Shown: piece after piece, positions 26,501 to 40,916 of the stretch | Layout: each line of letters opens with the position of its first letter | How positions within the stretch are numbered: the stretch's first letter is position 1 | Assembly (NCBI GenBank): GCA_022661535.1 | Contig: JAKULF010000014.1 | Location: 1 to 64,000, forward strand | Length of the DNA: 64,000 nucleotides | Direction of reading: 5' to 3' | Origin: Eutypa lata | Lineage: Eukaryota; Ascomycota; Sordariomycetes; Xylariales; Diatrypaceae | Notes under the pieces: generated by a model | Seen by the model: the letters and a program-made list of their open reading frames with translations, nothing else | What the model was told of the DNA's origin: nothing | Databases searched by the model: none | Translations under genes and position numbers: made by a program

Positions 26501-29500
26501 TTATTATAAATATTTAATTAAAAAATTATAATATAAATCTTTTATAATATATTAAGCTTTTTAAACTTTAAATTATACTTTAAATCTTTTTAAAAAAATT
26601 AAAAATTAAAATAATTAAATTTTAAATATTTTATATTATAATTTAAATAATAAAAGTAATGTTATATTATAAATAAAAACTTATATAAAATTATATAAAA
26701 TTTTTTAAAGATTTATAACGTTATATAAATAATTTTAAAATTAATTTTAAAAATATAAAAAAGTTAAAAAAATTATTAAATATATTAATTAAATAAACTT
26801 TAATATAAACTTAAAATATAATATACGATTTATATTAATTTATAATTTTATAATAAATAAATTTTTTATTTTATTTATTAAAGTATTTTTTAATTAATAT
26901 TAATTTAAATAAAAAATTTATTATTATTAATTTTATATTAATAATTTATTATATTAATTATATTAATTTAAATATAAATATATAATATATCTTTAATTTA
27001 TATTTTACGTATTAAAAATTCGATATTTAATATTATAATTAAAATATTATAAAAATTTATAAAATAAATTATAATTTAACGTTTTTTAACTTTAAACGAA
27101 TCGTAATTAAATCGTTAAATACGCGTTATAATAAGGTTTAAAAGTAAAAACCGTTAAATTAAATCGATAATTACTTTAATTTTTATTAATTCGTAAGCTT
27201 AATTAAGTTTTATTAATTTTTATATTAACGAATTTTAATTTTTTATATTAATTAATTAATAAAAAAACTTAAATTATTAAATTAAAATATTAATTATTTC
27301 GTTATTTAAACGTAATTTATTATTAAATTAATAATATTAATTTCGTTAAAAGTTAATTTATTTAATTAATTATCGTAAAGTTTAAGCTTTAAAATAAACG
27401 ATAACGAATCGTTTAAAAGCTTTTTATATAATTAAACCGCCGTTAAATTAATATAATAATACGTTAAAATAATTAAGTTTATAAATAAATTAATTTAATT
27501 TAATAATAATATTTTATAAATTTAATAATTAATAAGATTTTATTAATCGTATAATATTTTTCTTTTTATTAAAAAGTAATTAAAGTTATATCGTTAACGT
27601 TAAATATTTATTATAAAAAAAACTTTAAATTTAATTTTTAAAAATAATAAATCGAAAAATAATAATCGTTAAAAAATTTAAATTCTTTTTTATAAAAAAT
27701 AATAATTAAACTTTTAATTATTAAATTAAACGATTAAATAAAGAATTTAAATATATATATATTTATATATTTTTAATATTAAGTTTAATAATAAATAATT
27801 TATAAAATCTTTTTAATTTTATTATTAAATTAATTAAAAATTAATAATTTTTTAAATTTTAATAAAAAATAATTATAATATAAAAATTTAAAATAAAATA
27901 AATAAAATAAATAAAATACGATTCTTTTTTAAATATATATATAAACATATATAAAAAATAAATATAAATTACGAAATTATTTTTTTTTAAATTATTTATA
28001 ATGTATATATATATATATAAAATGTTTATTTTATTTAAAAAATAAATTAAATAAATTTAATTAAAATATAAACTTAAGATTTAAAATAAACATAATTTTA
28101 AAATTATAAACTTTTTTTAATAAAATAAATTATATAAATAATAAACTTTTTATTAAAAATTTATAAAGATTTATTAATAATAAATAAAATAAAAGTTATT
28201 TTTATTTTAAATTTTCGTTAAATATTTTTTAATATAAACGTAAATATAATATTAAAAAGAAATATTTATATAATAATATTATTTTAAATTAAAATAAATT
28301 TTTATTTTAATTTAATTTAATTTTTATATAATATAATTAAATTTTAAAAAGTTTATTTTTTAATTAAATTTCATAAAATTATAATATTAAAAAAATTATT
28401 AATAAATAAATTTTTTTTAAAATATTAATTTTAATTTTTTTAAATTATTTTTTAAAAAGATTAAATTAATATTATATAAATAATTTTTATTATTTTGTTT
28501 TCGCAATTTATTATAATAATATACGAAATTATTTTTATTAATATTATTTTTTTAAAAGTTATATATTAATATTTTAATAAAAACTTTTTTAAAAGAAAAA
28601 TTTAAAACTTTTAATTATTAATTAATATCGTTTTATTATTATTATTAAAACGCGTTAATAAAATATAATATAAAAACTTTAAATAAATATACATTAAAAT
28701 AAAAAATAAAAATAATATTTTAAAAAATAAAAATTTAAAAATAAATTATTAAAAAAAACTTATAATTTAAATAAAAAGTTTTTATTTTAAATTTTCGACG
28801 TATTTTATATTTATATTTTATAATAATTTATTTAAAAAATTACATTTCGTTTTTAAAAAATATAAACTTTAAATATTTATATTATTATTATAAATTTAAT
28901 AATAAATTTAAAATATAATATTTTAAAAATAATTAATAATTATTATATATTAATTAATAATATAATATATTATTAAAAAAAAATATATATTTTTTATATT
29001 ATTTATATTTAAAAAATATAAATTATAAAAAGTTAAAAATAATTTATTTAAAAATTTAAATTATATAAACGTTTATTATAATAAATTATATTTTTTATTT
29101 TATTTTTTATATTTTTTTTATATTTTTAATTTATATTATTATAAAAAATAATTATTTAAAAATAATTATTTTATTTTAATATTATTATTTCGTTTTTAAA
29201 TAATAATAATTAAAATTAAAATTAAAAAAGAATAATATTAAATTATTTTCGATTATATTTTTATATAAACCTTAATAATTTTTATTATATATTAAACGAT
29301 ATTTTAATTATATAAAATAAATATATTAATAATAATAAAATTTTATACTTTTTAAATTATATTTAAATTTAAAAATAAATTTTATATTTTATAAAAATAT
29401 ATTAATTTAAAATTATATTATAATTTTTATTAAATTTTTATTTTTATTTTTTAATTACGTTTAAATTTAAATTTTAAAATTAATTTATTTAATTTATTTA

Positions 29501-29957
29501 ATATATATTATAATTAAAATATTAATTATAAATATTATTTAATTATATATTTTATTTATAAATTATAAAATAATTATTTAATTTTAATTTTATAATTATT
29601 AATAATTTTTTTTAATATATTAAAAAAAAATCGAAATTATAAATATTAAAATTAAAAAATAATTATTTTAATTATAATTTTATTTATATTAAAAAATATA
29701 AATATATTTAAATAATGAAAAATATTATATAAATAATTTTAATAATTTTTAATAATCTTTATAATTATTATTTTAATAATCTTTATAATATTAATTTTAT
29801 AAATTATATTATTTATAAAACGTATATATATATTTAAATTTTTTAATATTAAATTTTAATAAAATAATAAATAATAATAATTTATTAAATTTATAATAAT
29901 TTTATATTTTAAATATTATTTAAAAAAAATTATATTATATATATTTTAATAAATAAT

Positions 29958-30190
29958 ATTATTATATTCGAAGAATACTTTTATTTTAAGTTTTTTAAAA
30001 ATTAATCGTAAAATTTAAAATAAAATTAAAGTTAATACGATTTAAATAATTAATAAAAAAAAACCTTTTAAAATTAATTAATTTTAAATTAATAAAAATT
30101 TAATATTAAGTTAATTTTAAGTTAATTAACGTTAATTTTTTAATTAATTTTAAAAAAAGTTTAAGTATTTTAATTAAATATACGTTACGT
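29958..30190 (+). repeat. Outer end of the long-TIR family, copy E
   Basis: GTAAAATTTAAAATAAAATT and the bases that follow it (AAAGTTAATACGATTT) match 60100-60145 and the more mutated 14560-14590. It is in the orientation that places the element body to the right. Matching partners inside the block were not traced to a complete element. Confidence 0.6.
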
Positions 30191-33100
30191 AATTATCTTT
30201 ATTAACGTTTTATTTAAATATTAATTTTATTTTATTAAACTTAATTTTTCTTTTTATTTATTTTTCGCTTTTGTTTTTTTTAATAAATTTATTATATTTT
30301 TATTTATAATGAATTTTATTATAAAATAAAAGATTTATCGTAAATATAATATATAATAAAATTTAAATTAATTTATTAATTTTCGTATTAATTATTATAT
30401 TATAAATAATTATATTTTATATTATTAAAATTAATAAGTTTAAATAAAGTTTTTATTTTATATAATAAATATTTATTAATATTTATTAATATTAAACTTT
30501 TAAAAATATAATTTAAATATTAAATATTATTATCGAAAATAAACGAATTATTATTAAAGTTAACTTTTTTTTTTATCGTTAAAACTTTATATATTAATTC
30601 TTTAATAATAAATATTATTTAAATAAACGAAATAAATTCGAAATATTTACGATAATCGTTATTTAAAAATTATAAATTAATATTTAACGTTATTATTAAA
30701 TTTAACGATATTATAATACAAAACCTTTTTAAATATTTAATTTTTAAAAATTAACTTTATAATAATAATAACGTTAAAATTTTTAAATTAAATTATTTTT
30801 ATTATATTTTAACGAATTAAATTTTTTATTCGAAAAACGTTCGATTCGTAATCGAAATCGCAATAAATCGAAGTTATATAATTTACGTAATAAAAATATA
30901 TTATTTCGCTTATTTAACTTTAATCGTAATTATAATTTCGAATATTTATTTAAACTTTAAAATTTTATTAATCGTTTTCGTTTTATACGTAATTTAATTA
31001 ATCGTTTTTTTTTACGTAATTTAATTAATCGCTTTAAAATATATTCGAAACTTAATATATTTTTTCGTAATTTTAATAAAATATTATTTATATATAATAA
31101 AAATAATTAAAATTTTTTAATAATATAAAAAAATATTAATATTAAAAAATAATTTAATAAAACTTTTATAATAAAAAAAATAATTTATTATTTTTATTAT
31201 TAAGAAAAATAATTTAATATTTATTTAATATAAAATAATATTTATAAAAAATATTATAATAAAAAAAAAGTAATTTATTAAATTTATATTTAATAAAGAA
31301 TTATTTAAATTTCGAAAATCTTTTATTTTTTTTAATATTATTAAAATTACTTAAAAAATTATTTATTATAAAAGTTTATATAAGCATTAATATTTATATA
31401 ATATATTTATTTTTTTATTATATAAATATTATTAATTTTTTTTAAATTCGTAATTAATAATATAAATATCGTAATTATATTATTTATTTTTTTCGTAATA
31501 TTAATAAAGTTTATAATAAATTATCTTTTTTATTTAAATACTTTAATAATATTAATTTTTATTTTATCGAAAATAAAATAATATTAAAAATATAATAATA
31601 ATTTCGACGTCGATTTTGTATTCGTAAACGAATAATCGAATAATAACTTAATTATTTATTTTATTATTATTTCGAATATTATAATTTTATTTTAAATCGT
31701 TATAATTTTTTTTAAAAGATAATTTTATTTTTAATTAATTTTATATTTTAAAAATTATAAATATTAATAATATATTTATAAATATTAAATTAATAAATAA
31801 AGTTAATAATAAAAATATTAATATATATAATAAAGTTATCGTTTTAAATATATTAATAAATTAATTTAAATTAAATTAATTTCGTATTTATTTAAACTTT
31901 AAAATTTTTTTTAAAATTGTTTTAAATTAAAATTTAAAAGAAACTTATTATTTATTTATACCTTTTATACGCCGTATTTTAATTAACGAATTTAATTATT
32001 TTTAAGCTTTATTTTTCTTTATTTATTCGTTATTATTTTTTTAAGAATTTATTAATTTTATAAAACTTCGTTAATATAATATATTTTATTAAAAATATAT
32101 TAAATATATTATAAAATAAAAAAATAAACGTTTTATAAAATATTATAATTTTCGTTATATTACTTTAAATATATTAATATAATATTAAATTCGTAATTAT
32201 AATAAATTTTATATTAATAAATATTATTATAAGTAATTTATTAATAAAAAAGATTTATAAAAAGCTTTAAAAAATTTAAATATTTTTAAAACTTAAGCTT
32301 TATTTAATTAAATTTTACGTTATATTAATAACTTTAAAAAAATACGTTTATTTTAATATTAAAGAAAATATAAATATAAAACATTTATTTATTATTTTAA
32401 TATTTTTTTAATATTTATAATTTTAAGCTTAATAAATTTTTATTAAAAAAGCTTATATTAATATATATTAAATTTTAATCGTTAAAAAACTTTAAACGAA
32501 AAATTACGCATATTACTTTTTTATTAATTATTATAAAAAAACCTTTATATTATAATATAACATTTTTATTTAAAAAATAAACTTTTTCGTAATATTATTT
32601 TAATATAAAAATTTAACTTAAAAGATTTTTAATTTCGATTTAAATAATAAAGTTATAATAATAATTATTTTTATAAATTATATTAATTTAATAATAATTT
32701 TCTTTTTAATATATTTAATAAAAAATTTCGAATTAAATTCGTTAAAATATAAAAATATTATATTATTATTATAAATTCGAAATTAAAAATTATAAATTAA
32801 AGCGATAATATTAATAACTTTTTAAGTTTAAATTTAATTAAAATAAACGTTATTTAAAAATAATTTAATAATATTATAAATTATTATTAACGTTATTATT
32901 ATTTAAGTTTATATTACTTTTAAATTAATAAAAAAATAATATAAATAATAAAAAAAAAACTTATTTTTAAATTTATATATTACTTTTATTATTTAAAAGA
33001 AATACGAAACGTTTTTATATTAATTATAAAAATTAATAAAAATTAATAATTTTTTAATTTATAACGTAATAATATTTATTTAAATTAATATAACTTTTTA

Positions 33101-33399
33101 ATTAATTTATATTAACTTATTAATATTAATATTTTATTTTTTTAATTAAAAATTATTTTATATTAAATTTAAATTATTAAATTACGTTATTAATTATATT
33201 ATTAAATAATTATTAAATATATTAAAAATATATATTTATTAAAAGAATAATTTCGAATTAATTAAATTTTAAATACGAATTTATTTATTCGTTTTTAATT
33301 AAATGTATTTATTTCGAAAAACTTACATATAATTTATAATTAAAGTTAATTAAATGTATTTTTTTTAAATTTATATATTTAATTCTTTTAAATTTAACT

Positions 33400-33740
33400 T
33401 TTTAAACTTATAAGTTATTTATAAACTTAAAGCTTTATAATTTATAACTTATAACTTTATAATTTATAAATTTATAACTTTATAATTTATAAACTTATAA
33501 AATAACTTATAAAATAATTTATAAATCTTTAAACTTTTAAATTTATAACTTATAAATTTAAATAACTTAATTATTAATAATTTAAATAATGTTATATTAA
33601 TTATTTATTTAATTTAATTATTAATTATTTAACTTTTAATTAAATAATTTAAATAATAATAAAATTTATAACTTATAAACTTATAAACTTATAAATTTAT
33701 AAATTTATAAACTTATAAACTTATAAAACTTATAAAACTT
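33400..33740. repeat. RIP-converted minisatellite
   Basis: Runs of TTATAAAC and TTATAAAT words with period about 8 fill this stretch, as at 14720-15540, 18780-19630 and 61440-61700. They are what CTACAGAC becomes when every C turns to T and every G to A, with a few C bases surviving here (CTTATAAACTTATAAAC). Confidence 0.65.
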
Positions 33741-36700
33741 ATATATATAAAAATAAAACGTTATAATTTAAAAATAAATTATAATTAATAATATAAAATT
33801 TAATTATAAAATAACTTTCGATTAATTTTAATAACTTAATCGCTTTATATAAATAATAACTTTTAAATTTTAATTTTAATAAATAAAAAAGTTTTTAAAA
33901 ATTAAATTAATTACATTAATTATTACTTTATAAAAAGAATTTTTCGCTTAAAAAAAACGATTTTCGTAACTTATTTATAAACGAAAAACTATATCGGTTT
34001 TTTTAAACGTAACGATTAAGAAAAATTTTATATTAATATTAATATTATTATTAATTACGTTATTAAATATTATAATAAAATTAAAATTATTACATTTATT
34101 TATACGTAAATTATAAAGTTTATTTTACTTTTAATTTTAAATATAAATTTAATATTATTTTTTATATTTAAAATTAAAAATAAATTAATAAATAAAAGAA
34201 ATTATTCGATTTTAAAAATTTATTATATATTATATAAACTTTTTTTATAAAAAAATAATTAAATAATATAAAATATTAATTATCGTTTTTTAAATAAATA
34301 TATATATATAATAAATATAATAAAAAATATTAATAAAATAAAAAAATCTTTAACGATATATAATAAATATTTAAATCGTTTTTAAGTTATAAATAATATT
34401 TTTTATTTTAAATTTTTAAAAAATTAAAACTTTTTAATTTATAATTTAAATAAATAAATAAAATAAAAATTATTAATTATATTTAAGGTTTTATATTATT
34501 ACTTTTAATATAAACTTATACGTAATTATTAATAATATTTTAATTTTTATAAAATAAAGTTTTTATTAAATTATTTTTATCGAAATTACGACGAGCTTTT
34601 TAATACGAAAAAAAAATCTTAGTTTTTAATATATTAAAAAATATATAATAATTATTTATTAAATTATAATTACTTTAATAATTATTATAATAAATTAAAT
34701 CGATTTAATTTAATATTTATAAAAGATAAATTTAAAGCTTATATTAAAAAAGAAATATTATTTTAAAAAATTAATAAAAAATAACTTAAATAATATTTAA
34801 TATATAATTAAAAAAAAGCTTATAAATCTTTTAAATTATAAAAATATTAACTTTAATTTTAATTAAAGTTTTTATATTATACATTATATTTATAAAAACT
34901 TTATTATTAAAAATTATTAAATTTAATTTTAAAAGTAAATTATATATAATTATAATATAAAAGATTTATTTTAAAAAATAATTAATATTTTAAATTCGAA
35001 ATAACGTATTTTATATAATATAATATTAAATTATTACTTATAATTATAATTTACTTTTAATTTATTACTTCTTTTTTTATATATTTAAATAAATAAAAAT
35101 AATAATACGAAAAAGTTTTACTTTATAAAGATATTATCTTTATATTTATAATAAGCTATATTAAAAGTAAAATCTTTTATTATTTAAGTAATTTTTATTA
35201 ATATTATTAATAATTAAATTAATAAATAAACTTTATATTTTTTTTACGTTTATTTATTAATAATTAATATAAATTATTATTAAAAATATTAATTACGTTA
35301 AATGCTTTTTAACGTCGATTTAATAATATTTATTACTTAATTATAAATAAAAAAAATATATTAAAGTTAAAAGTTTTTATTTAAATTAATATATAACTTC
35401 GTAAAATTTTTTCTTAATATTAAAATAAAGTATTTAATAATTTAAATATTATTTTAATAAAAAACTTCTTTTAATTATTTTTAATATTAAATAAGGTTTT
35501 TTATTTTTTCGAAAATAAATTAAATATAAAAAAAATTATTAATTATAATATATATCGTTTTTTTAATAAATTAATCTTTTTAATAATTATTTAATAATAA
35601 TAAAAAAACGATTAAATTAAGTTTCGTTAAACTTTATTAAAGTTACGTTAAATTAAAGTATTTATATTTTTATAAAAGTTATTTATTTTACGTTATATTA
35701 TAAAACTTTTTATTATAAAAGTTAATAACTTTTTTAATATTATTTATATTTATATTATTAAAACTTAAATTAAACGATATAATTATAAATATATATTAAG
35801 CTTAAATAATTTCGCTTTATAAATAAAAGCTTTTTATAAAAATATTAAAATTTAATTAATAAAGTTTTAAATAATTAAAAAAAAATTTAAATTTTTTTAA
35901 ATTTATATTAATTATAAAGTTATATTAATATATAATTTATAAAGTTTTAAAGGTTTAATAAATAATGTTTAAAATATTATTTATAATATTTTTTAAATTA
36001 ACGGTAATGATTTTATTAAGAATTTTTCGAAGATAATAATAATAAATTTTAATAATTATATAAAGTTATTTTTTAAAAGTTTTTAAAATTATTACGAAAA
36101 ATAAATAATGTTTATTTTACATATACGTTAAAAGTTCGTATTAAAAAATAATACGTATTATTAAAAGTAATCTTTTTTAATTATATTATATATTATTATT
36201 ATATATAAATTATAAAGTATTACGTTAAAAAAAAATATATATAATACTTTAATATTTAAGTTTAATTTCGAGCTTTTTTATATTATTATTTTTCGTATAT
36301 TTATATTAAAAGGCTTAATATTTAACGTTTTATTTAATCGTAATCGAATTTATCGAAAAATTTTAAATCGATTTATATAATTAAAGATTATAAATTATAT
36401 AAAAAAATAATTAAATATATTAATAAAAGCATTTTATAAGCTTAAATTACGTTAAATTTAACTTATATATATAATAATTTTTTCGTTTAAATAATTATTA
36501 AATAAAAATAATAATAAAAATAATTAAAAATTTATTACGAAAAGTTATTTATTATTAATTAATAACGAATTCGATAAATTATTTAAGTTTTTATATTTTA
36601 AATATAAAGTTTAAGTTTTAAGCAAATTATTTAATTAAAAATAAAATATATACGATTTATAAACTTTAATATTTTATAATTAAATATAAAGTTTAAATTT

Positions 36701-38344
36701 AATAAAAGTTTATTATTTTATAAATACGTTTTTATATATTAAACGTATTTTAAAAGTTATATTTTTTATATATTAATAAAATATATATAATAATAACGTA
36801 ATAAAATAAATAAATATAAAGATTTTTATTTAAAAACGAAAAAACGTTTTTAATATATATTTAAAATATAAATAAAAAACCTTAATTATAATAATAAAAA
36901 ATTAAATTTTAAATATAATATTAAAAATTAAATTTAATTATTTAAAATTAAAAAACATTTATACTTTATTAATTAATTATATTACGAAATCGAAAAATTT
37001 AATAAATTTTTAATAAAAGTTTAAATTATATTTAAAATATTTTTAATAATTAAAATTAACTTTTTATTAAATTACTTTATAATTAAATTAAATTCGTTAT
37101 TATTATTATCGTCGTTATTATTATTATCGTCGTTTTTATTATTATTATTATTAAAGTTTTTAAAAGCATTATTACTTTTATTATTATTTATTATAACTTT
37201 TTAAACGAAAATTATTTTTCGTTTAAAAATAACGATTTTAATAATTTAAATCGTATAATTTTTATTTTTTAAAAGAAAATAAATAATTATTTATCGTTTA
37301 AAAACAAGCTTTTTAATAACGAATTAAAACGTATTAAATTCTTTAATAATTAAAAAATAATTTAAAAAACTTATAATAATTATTAAAAATATAAAAATAT
37401 AAAAATTAAAATAATTTCGTTTTTTATTTATTATATATTAATATTTAATACGAATAATTTATTTCGATTAATTATTAATAATAACTTTATAAATTACGAT
37501 TAATTTATAAATTATTTATAATAATTACGTTAATTCTTTTAATTAAATTAAACTTAAAGCAATAAATTAAAATCGTTTAATAAAACGTAAAAAATAAATA
37601 TTATTAAATAATCGCGAATTTAATATAATAATTAAAGATATTATTTTATATAAACTTGTTATTTATATTAAATTATTAATTATCGTTAATATTTAAAATA
37701 AATTTAAAATAAATTTAAAATTAAATAATTAATTTTTAAAAGCGAATAATTTCGAAGATTATTTTAATTAAAACTTATTTATTAAAGTTATCGTTAATAA
37801 ATAATTATCGAATTAAAAATAAAATAATTTATAAATTTATAAATATTACGACTTTTATTATAATCTTTATAAATAAATTTATTAACGTTTTTAAAAATAT
37901 ACTTTACGTTAAAAAAAAAGTTAAGCTTAAGTTAAAACGTATTTAAGCTTTTTAAATAATAATAACGATAAATTAAAATACGTTTTATTAAAATAATTAT
38001 CGAACGATTATTAAAACGCGCGTTATAAATTACTTTTTCTTTTTTAATAAACATTTTAATAATATAAAAATTTAATAATAATTAATTAAAAAATTAAAAA
38101 TAAAATATTTAAAATTATTTAACGAAACGTTAACTTTAATAAAAACAAAAAATAATATTATTATTATTATTAAAAGAATTTCTTTTTATATAATAAATAA
38201 ATATTTATTAATATATAAGCGAATTTATTATATAATAACTTTAATAATTAATTAAAATATAAATTATATTTAAAAAGAATATTATAAATAAATTAATATA
38301 TAATAATAACGTAATTTAATATAAAATTATAATTCGATTTACTT

Positions 38345-38660
38345 TAATAAAAATTAAAGTTTAAATTTCGTATAAAATAAAAAAAATAATTATTTTTTTA
38401 CTTTTAAATATTTTTATATAAATTTAATTTTTGATTTTAAATTTAAATTAATTTATTATAATTAATTTAAAATTTAAAATTAAATTCGTATTTTATTATA
38501 AATGTTATTATTTATATATATAAAATATAACCTTTAAATTAACGTATATTATTAACTTACGAAATAAAATCTTTTTATTTAAAAATTAAAAAAGAAATTT
38601 TTAAAATTTATTTATAAACGTAAAGTTATATTTTTTTTATCGTAATAATAAAAAATTTTT
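38345..38660 (+). repeat. Inner part of the long-TIR family
   Basis: TTTAAATTTCGTATAAAATA and the following 250 bp match 15660-15960, the inner arm of the element at 14.5-19.9 kb, in the same orientation. The outer half of the repeat is missing. This is a truncated or nested copy abutting the main gene island. Confidence 0.6.
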
Positions 38661-39000
38661 TAAATTTATTACGTTTTATTATTTTATTAAATAAATATTA
38701 ATAATATTAAAATATTAAATAATTAATAAAAAAATTAATTAAAACTTTTTTTAAATAAAAATAAAATTATTTTTTTATTTTTTTATTTTTTTTTATATTT
38801 AATTATTTAAAATATTATATTTATTATAATTTTAAAAGAATTATATATAATATTTTTCGTAAAATAAAATTTTTATTAAAAATTAAATAAATATAATTTA
38901 AATATAATAATAAAGTTATTATTAAATTAAATAAAATTTAAATATTATTTTTAAATCGAATAAAATTCGATTAATATTTAATAAATTTATATTATTTATT

Positions 39001-40157
39001 TATCGCGGTTCGTATTAATTAAGCATTATTTTTATATTAAAAAAATCCATTAACGGCTGTTAAGGTTTAATTATAAATTATTGCATTAAAAGCTTGTTAT
39101 TTTGAATTAATATAATGTGCTTATATTAATTCGTCAAATATGCCCTATCTTAATGGAATTACTACAAATCACTACCTCCCGATCTTCAACCAATCCGATA
39201 TAAACTTGTCGCTACACAGGATAAAATAGATACCAGATTCGATCGATATTAAGAGGGCTATAACTTAGATGCGCCGTTAGAAATTTGCTTTCTATTGAAA
39301 AATAGAGATATACCCTTACAACCTTAGTAGGTCTGACCTGACAAAGAATACAAACTTATGGCTTAAATACAAGTATCTACTTAATATATCTGAACTTTAT
39401 CCAGAAATAACCTCAAGGTTACCACTCACTACATGTACATCTTACCATAGGTACCTGTCCGTAACGTCCGAATTAGTGCAAGCTTGCCGTTGCTCGACCT
39501 GCTCGAAGGTCTGCTTGACAATGGCTAGTTAAATGCTAGAAGCAGCTAGGTAGTTAATGACAGCCGCAGCTCGACAACTTGCTCGACGATACTTAATAAT
39601 TGCTGCTTCCGTTACCACCTAGCTGTTGTTATCACTACTTAGCCGCGGCTGCCACTACCTTGCCACTCCTAGCATTTAACTAGCCATCGTCGACCAGGTC
39701 GTCGACCTGCTGTTGCTGCCACCAATCTCCTGCGGCCGCTACCTACCCACTGCTACCGTCGTCGAGCAGCTGCAATAGCTAGATGGCTGCAACTACGCCT
39801 TACAGACCTACAGGTTTATATAAGTGCTGTACAGTGGCTGTAACAGTTAAGTGGCTGCATCTTGATGACGGCTTGAAGCTTATTCTACTAATTACCTAAA
39901 GAGGAAGGTAACTCAATATAATTATGCACATAAAAGCCCGTGCAGCCTGACGCTAGCTGTAAACTGGCATACGTTAGCCGTATATAGCAGAGCGTCAATT
40001 GCTTTCGGATCGCTATGGGCTTATTATAAATCACGTATTATTAGGAAAGTCGATGATTAGAAAAATTAATGAGGAAATATTTGGACATAAAACCCTTCGT
40101 CTCACTTTAGTTGTATCGTTTAACGTGAAACTAGGGCGTACCACCCACCTTTAACAA
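39001..40157. other. Transition zone upstream of the GNAT gene
   Basis: The first 150 bp still show AT mutation, then composition becomes normal. No reading frame is recognised. A foldback lies at 39521-39687, and the words CTTACAGACCTACAGG near 39802-39817 are a single visit of the CTACAGAC repeat. The last 100 bp should contain the promoter of the acetyltransferase gene, with ACAAATGGC at its start codon. Confidence 0.5.
39521..39687. repeat. Foldback with perfect 19-bp arms
   Basis: ATGGCTAGTTAAATGCTAG at 39521-39539 is answered by its exact complement at 39669-39687. Outside the arms, TCGACCTGCTCGAAGG on the left loosely mirrors the CGACCAGGTCGTCG region on the right, so the pairing may extend. 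The loop is rich in CAGC/GCTG words. It could be a small inverted-repeat element. No protein is encoded. Confidence 0.7.
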
Positions 40158-40916
40158 ATGGCTTTACATCTCGCACCAGTCGAGCTGTCTGACTTCGACA
40201 CCCTCGTGTCCCACGCATCCTTGTACGCCCCCGGCGACGACCTCGTCGCACCCCCCAACCCGGTGGCATGGCCGGTGAGCACGCGCTCCGAGGCCGAGCT
40301 GCGGGCGCGGTACTGCTTCGCGCTGCAGAGGCGCCGTTTCCTAGAGGACCCGACCGCCAGGTTCGTGAAAGTGGTCGACGACAGCGGCAGCGCCATCATC
40401 GCCGTGGCTCGCTGGCACTACTACGAGGGGGGCTACGCGTACGAACGCGAGGGGCCCTGGGAAATGGCCCCCCTGACGGCGCCGGCGCAGACGACGGGCT
40501 CGCCGGGAGGGTCCGGCGCGGGGGAGGCCAAGGACGGGGAGAGCTACCCGCCCTCGAATTTTAACGTCCGTCTCCACAACCACATCCTCGCGGCCCGGGA
40601 CTCGTTCCGCGAGCGGTGGATCCCAACCGGGAGGCCCTGTTGGATCTTGATGCACCTCGTCACGCGGCCGAGCCAGAGGCGGAGGGGCGCGGCGGGCTTG
40701 CTGGTCCGGTGGGGGATGGAGCGCTCGCGGGAGTCCGGCGTGCCTGCGTACCTGGAGGCCGGGGTTCAGGGGATGCCCGTGTACGAGCACTTCGGGTTTG
40801 TGCCCGTTGGCCAGGAGAGAAGGATCAGCCTGGAAGGGTTAGGCGACGTGCCTGGAGGGTTAAAGGAGTTTGTCATGGTGAATATGAAGTGGGATCCAAG
40901 TGGTGACACAAAATGA
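40158..40916 (+). CDS. GNAT-family N-acetyltransferase
   Basis: A single exon of 252 codons starts at ATG 40158. Residues 69-88 form a strand pair (FVKVVDD...IIAVARWHYY). Residues 163-186 carry GNAT motif A with the acetyl-CoA pyrophosphate loop QRRRGAAG (173-180), followed by a helix (LLVRWGMERS). Residues 198-214 (YLEA...VYEHFGF) are the usual motif B end, in which the Tyr often acts as general acid. Residues 103-135 form a low-complexity Gly/Ala/Ser insert. GNAT enzymes move acetyl from acetyl-CoA to an amine. Many fungal members are cytosolic and of unknown substrate, and none can be assigned here. The gene is far more GC-rich than any other in the window and ends in AT-richer sequence directly after the stop. 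Confidence 0.85.
   Translation: MALHLAPVELSDFDTLVSHASLYAPGDDLVAPPNPVAWPVSTRSEAELRARYCFALQRRRFLEDPTARFVKVVDDSGSAIIAVARWHYYEGGYAYEREGPWEMAPLTAPAQTTGSPGGSGAGEAKDGESYPPSNFNVRLHNHILAARDSFRERWIPTGRPCWILMHLVTRPSQRRRGAAGLLVRWGMERSRESGVPAYLEAGVQGMPVYEHFGFVPVGQERRISLEGLGDVPGGLKEFVMVNMKWDPSGDTK

Larger units (their letters stand above)
23531..39000. repeat. 15-kb AT-rich block of nested RIP-mutated repeats
   Basis: There is no open reading frame above background in either strand over 15.5 kb. Stretches keeping more CG (27.08-27.45, 30.8-31.1, 33.95-34.02, 37.1-38.1 kb) look like former coding parts of transposons. Recognisable pieces include an outer TIR end at 29958-30190, a converted minisatellite at 33400-33740, and an inner TIR fragment at 38345-38660. 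The sequence around 33.55-34.02 kb matches the reverse complement of about 59.46-59.76 kb, so the same element sits here and at the right of the window in opposite orientation. No protein domain can be named. Confidence 0.7.

Noticed and set aside
23531..39000. Long AT-rich block as mitochondrial DNA or a centromere core
   Set aside because: No mitochondrial gene, rRNA or tRNA is seen, and the repeat copies differ by RIP-type changes, which points to degraded nuclear transposons. A centromeric role cannot be judged without chromatin data.
40341..40790. 149-codon antisense frame within the GNAT gene
   Set aside because: GC-rich coding DNA has few stops in any frame. The product is Arg/Pro-rich without domain features, and the plus strand clearly codes for the acetyltransferase.
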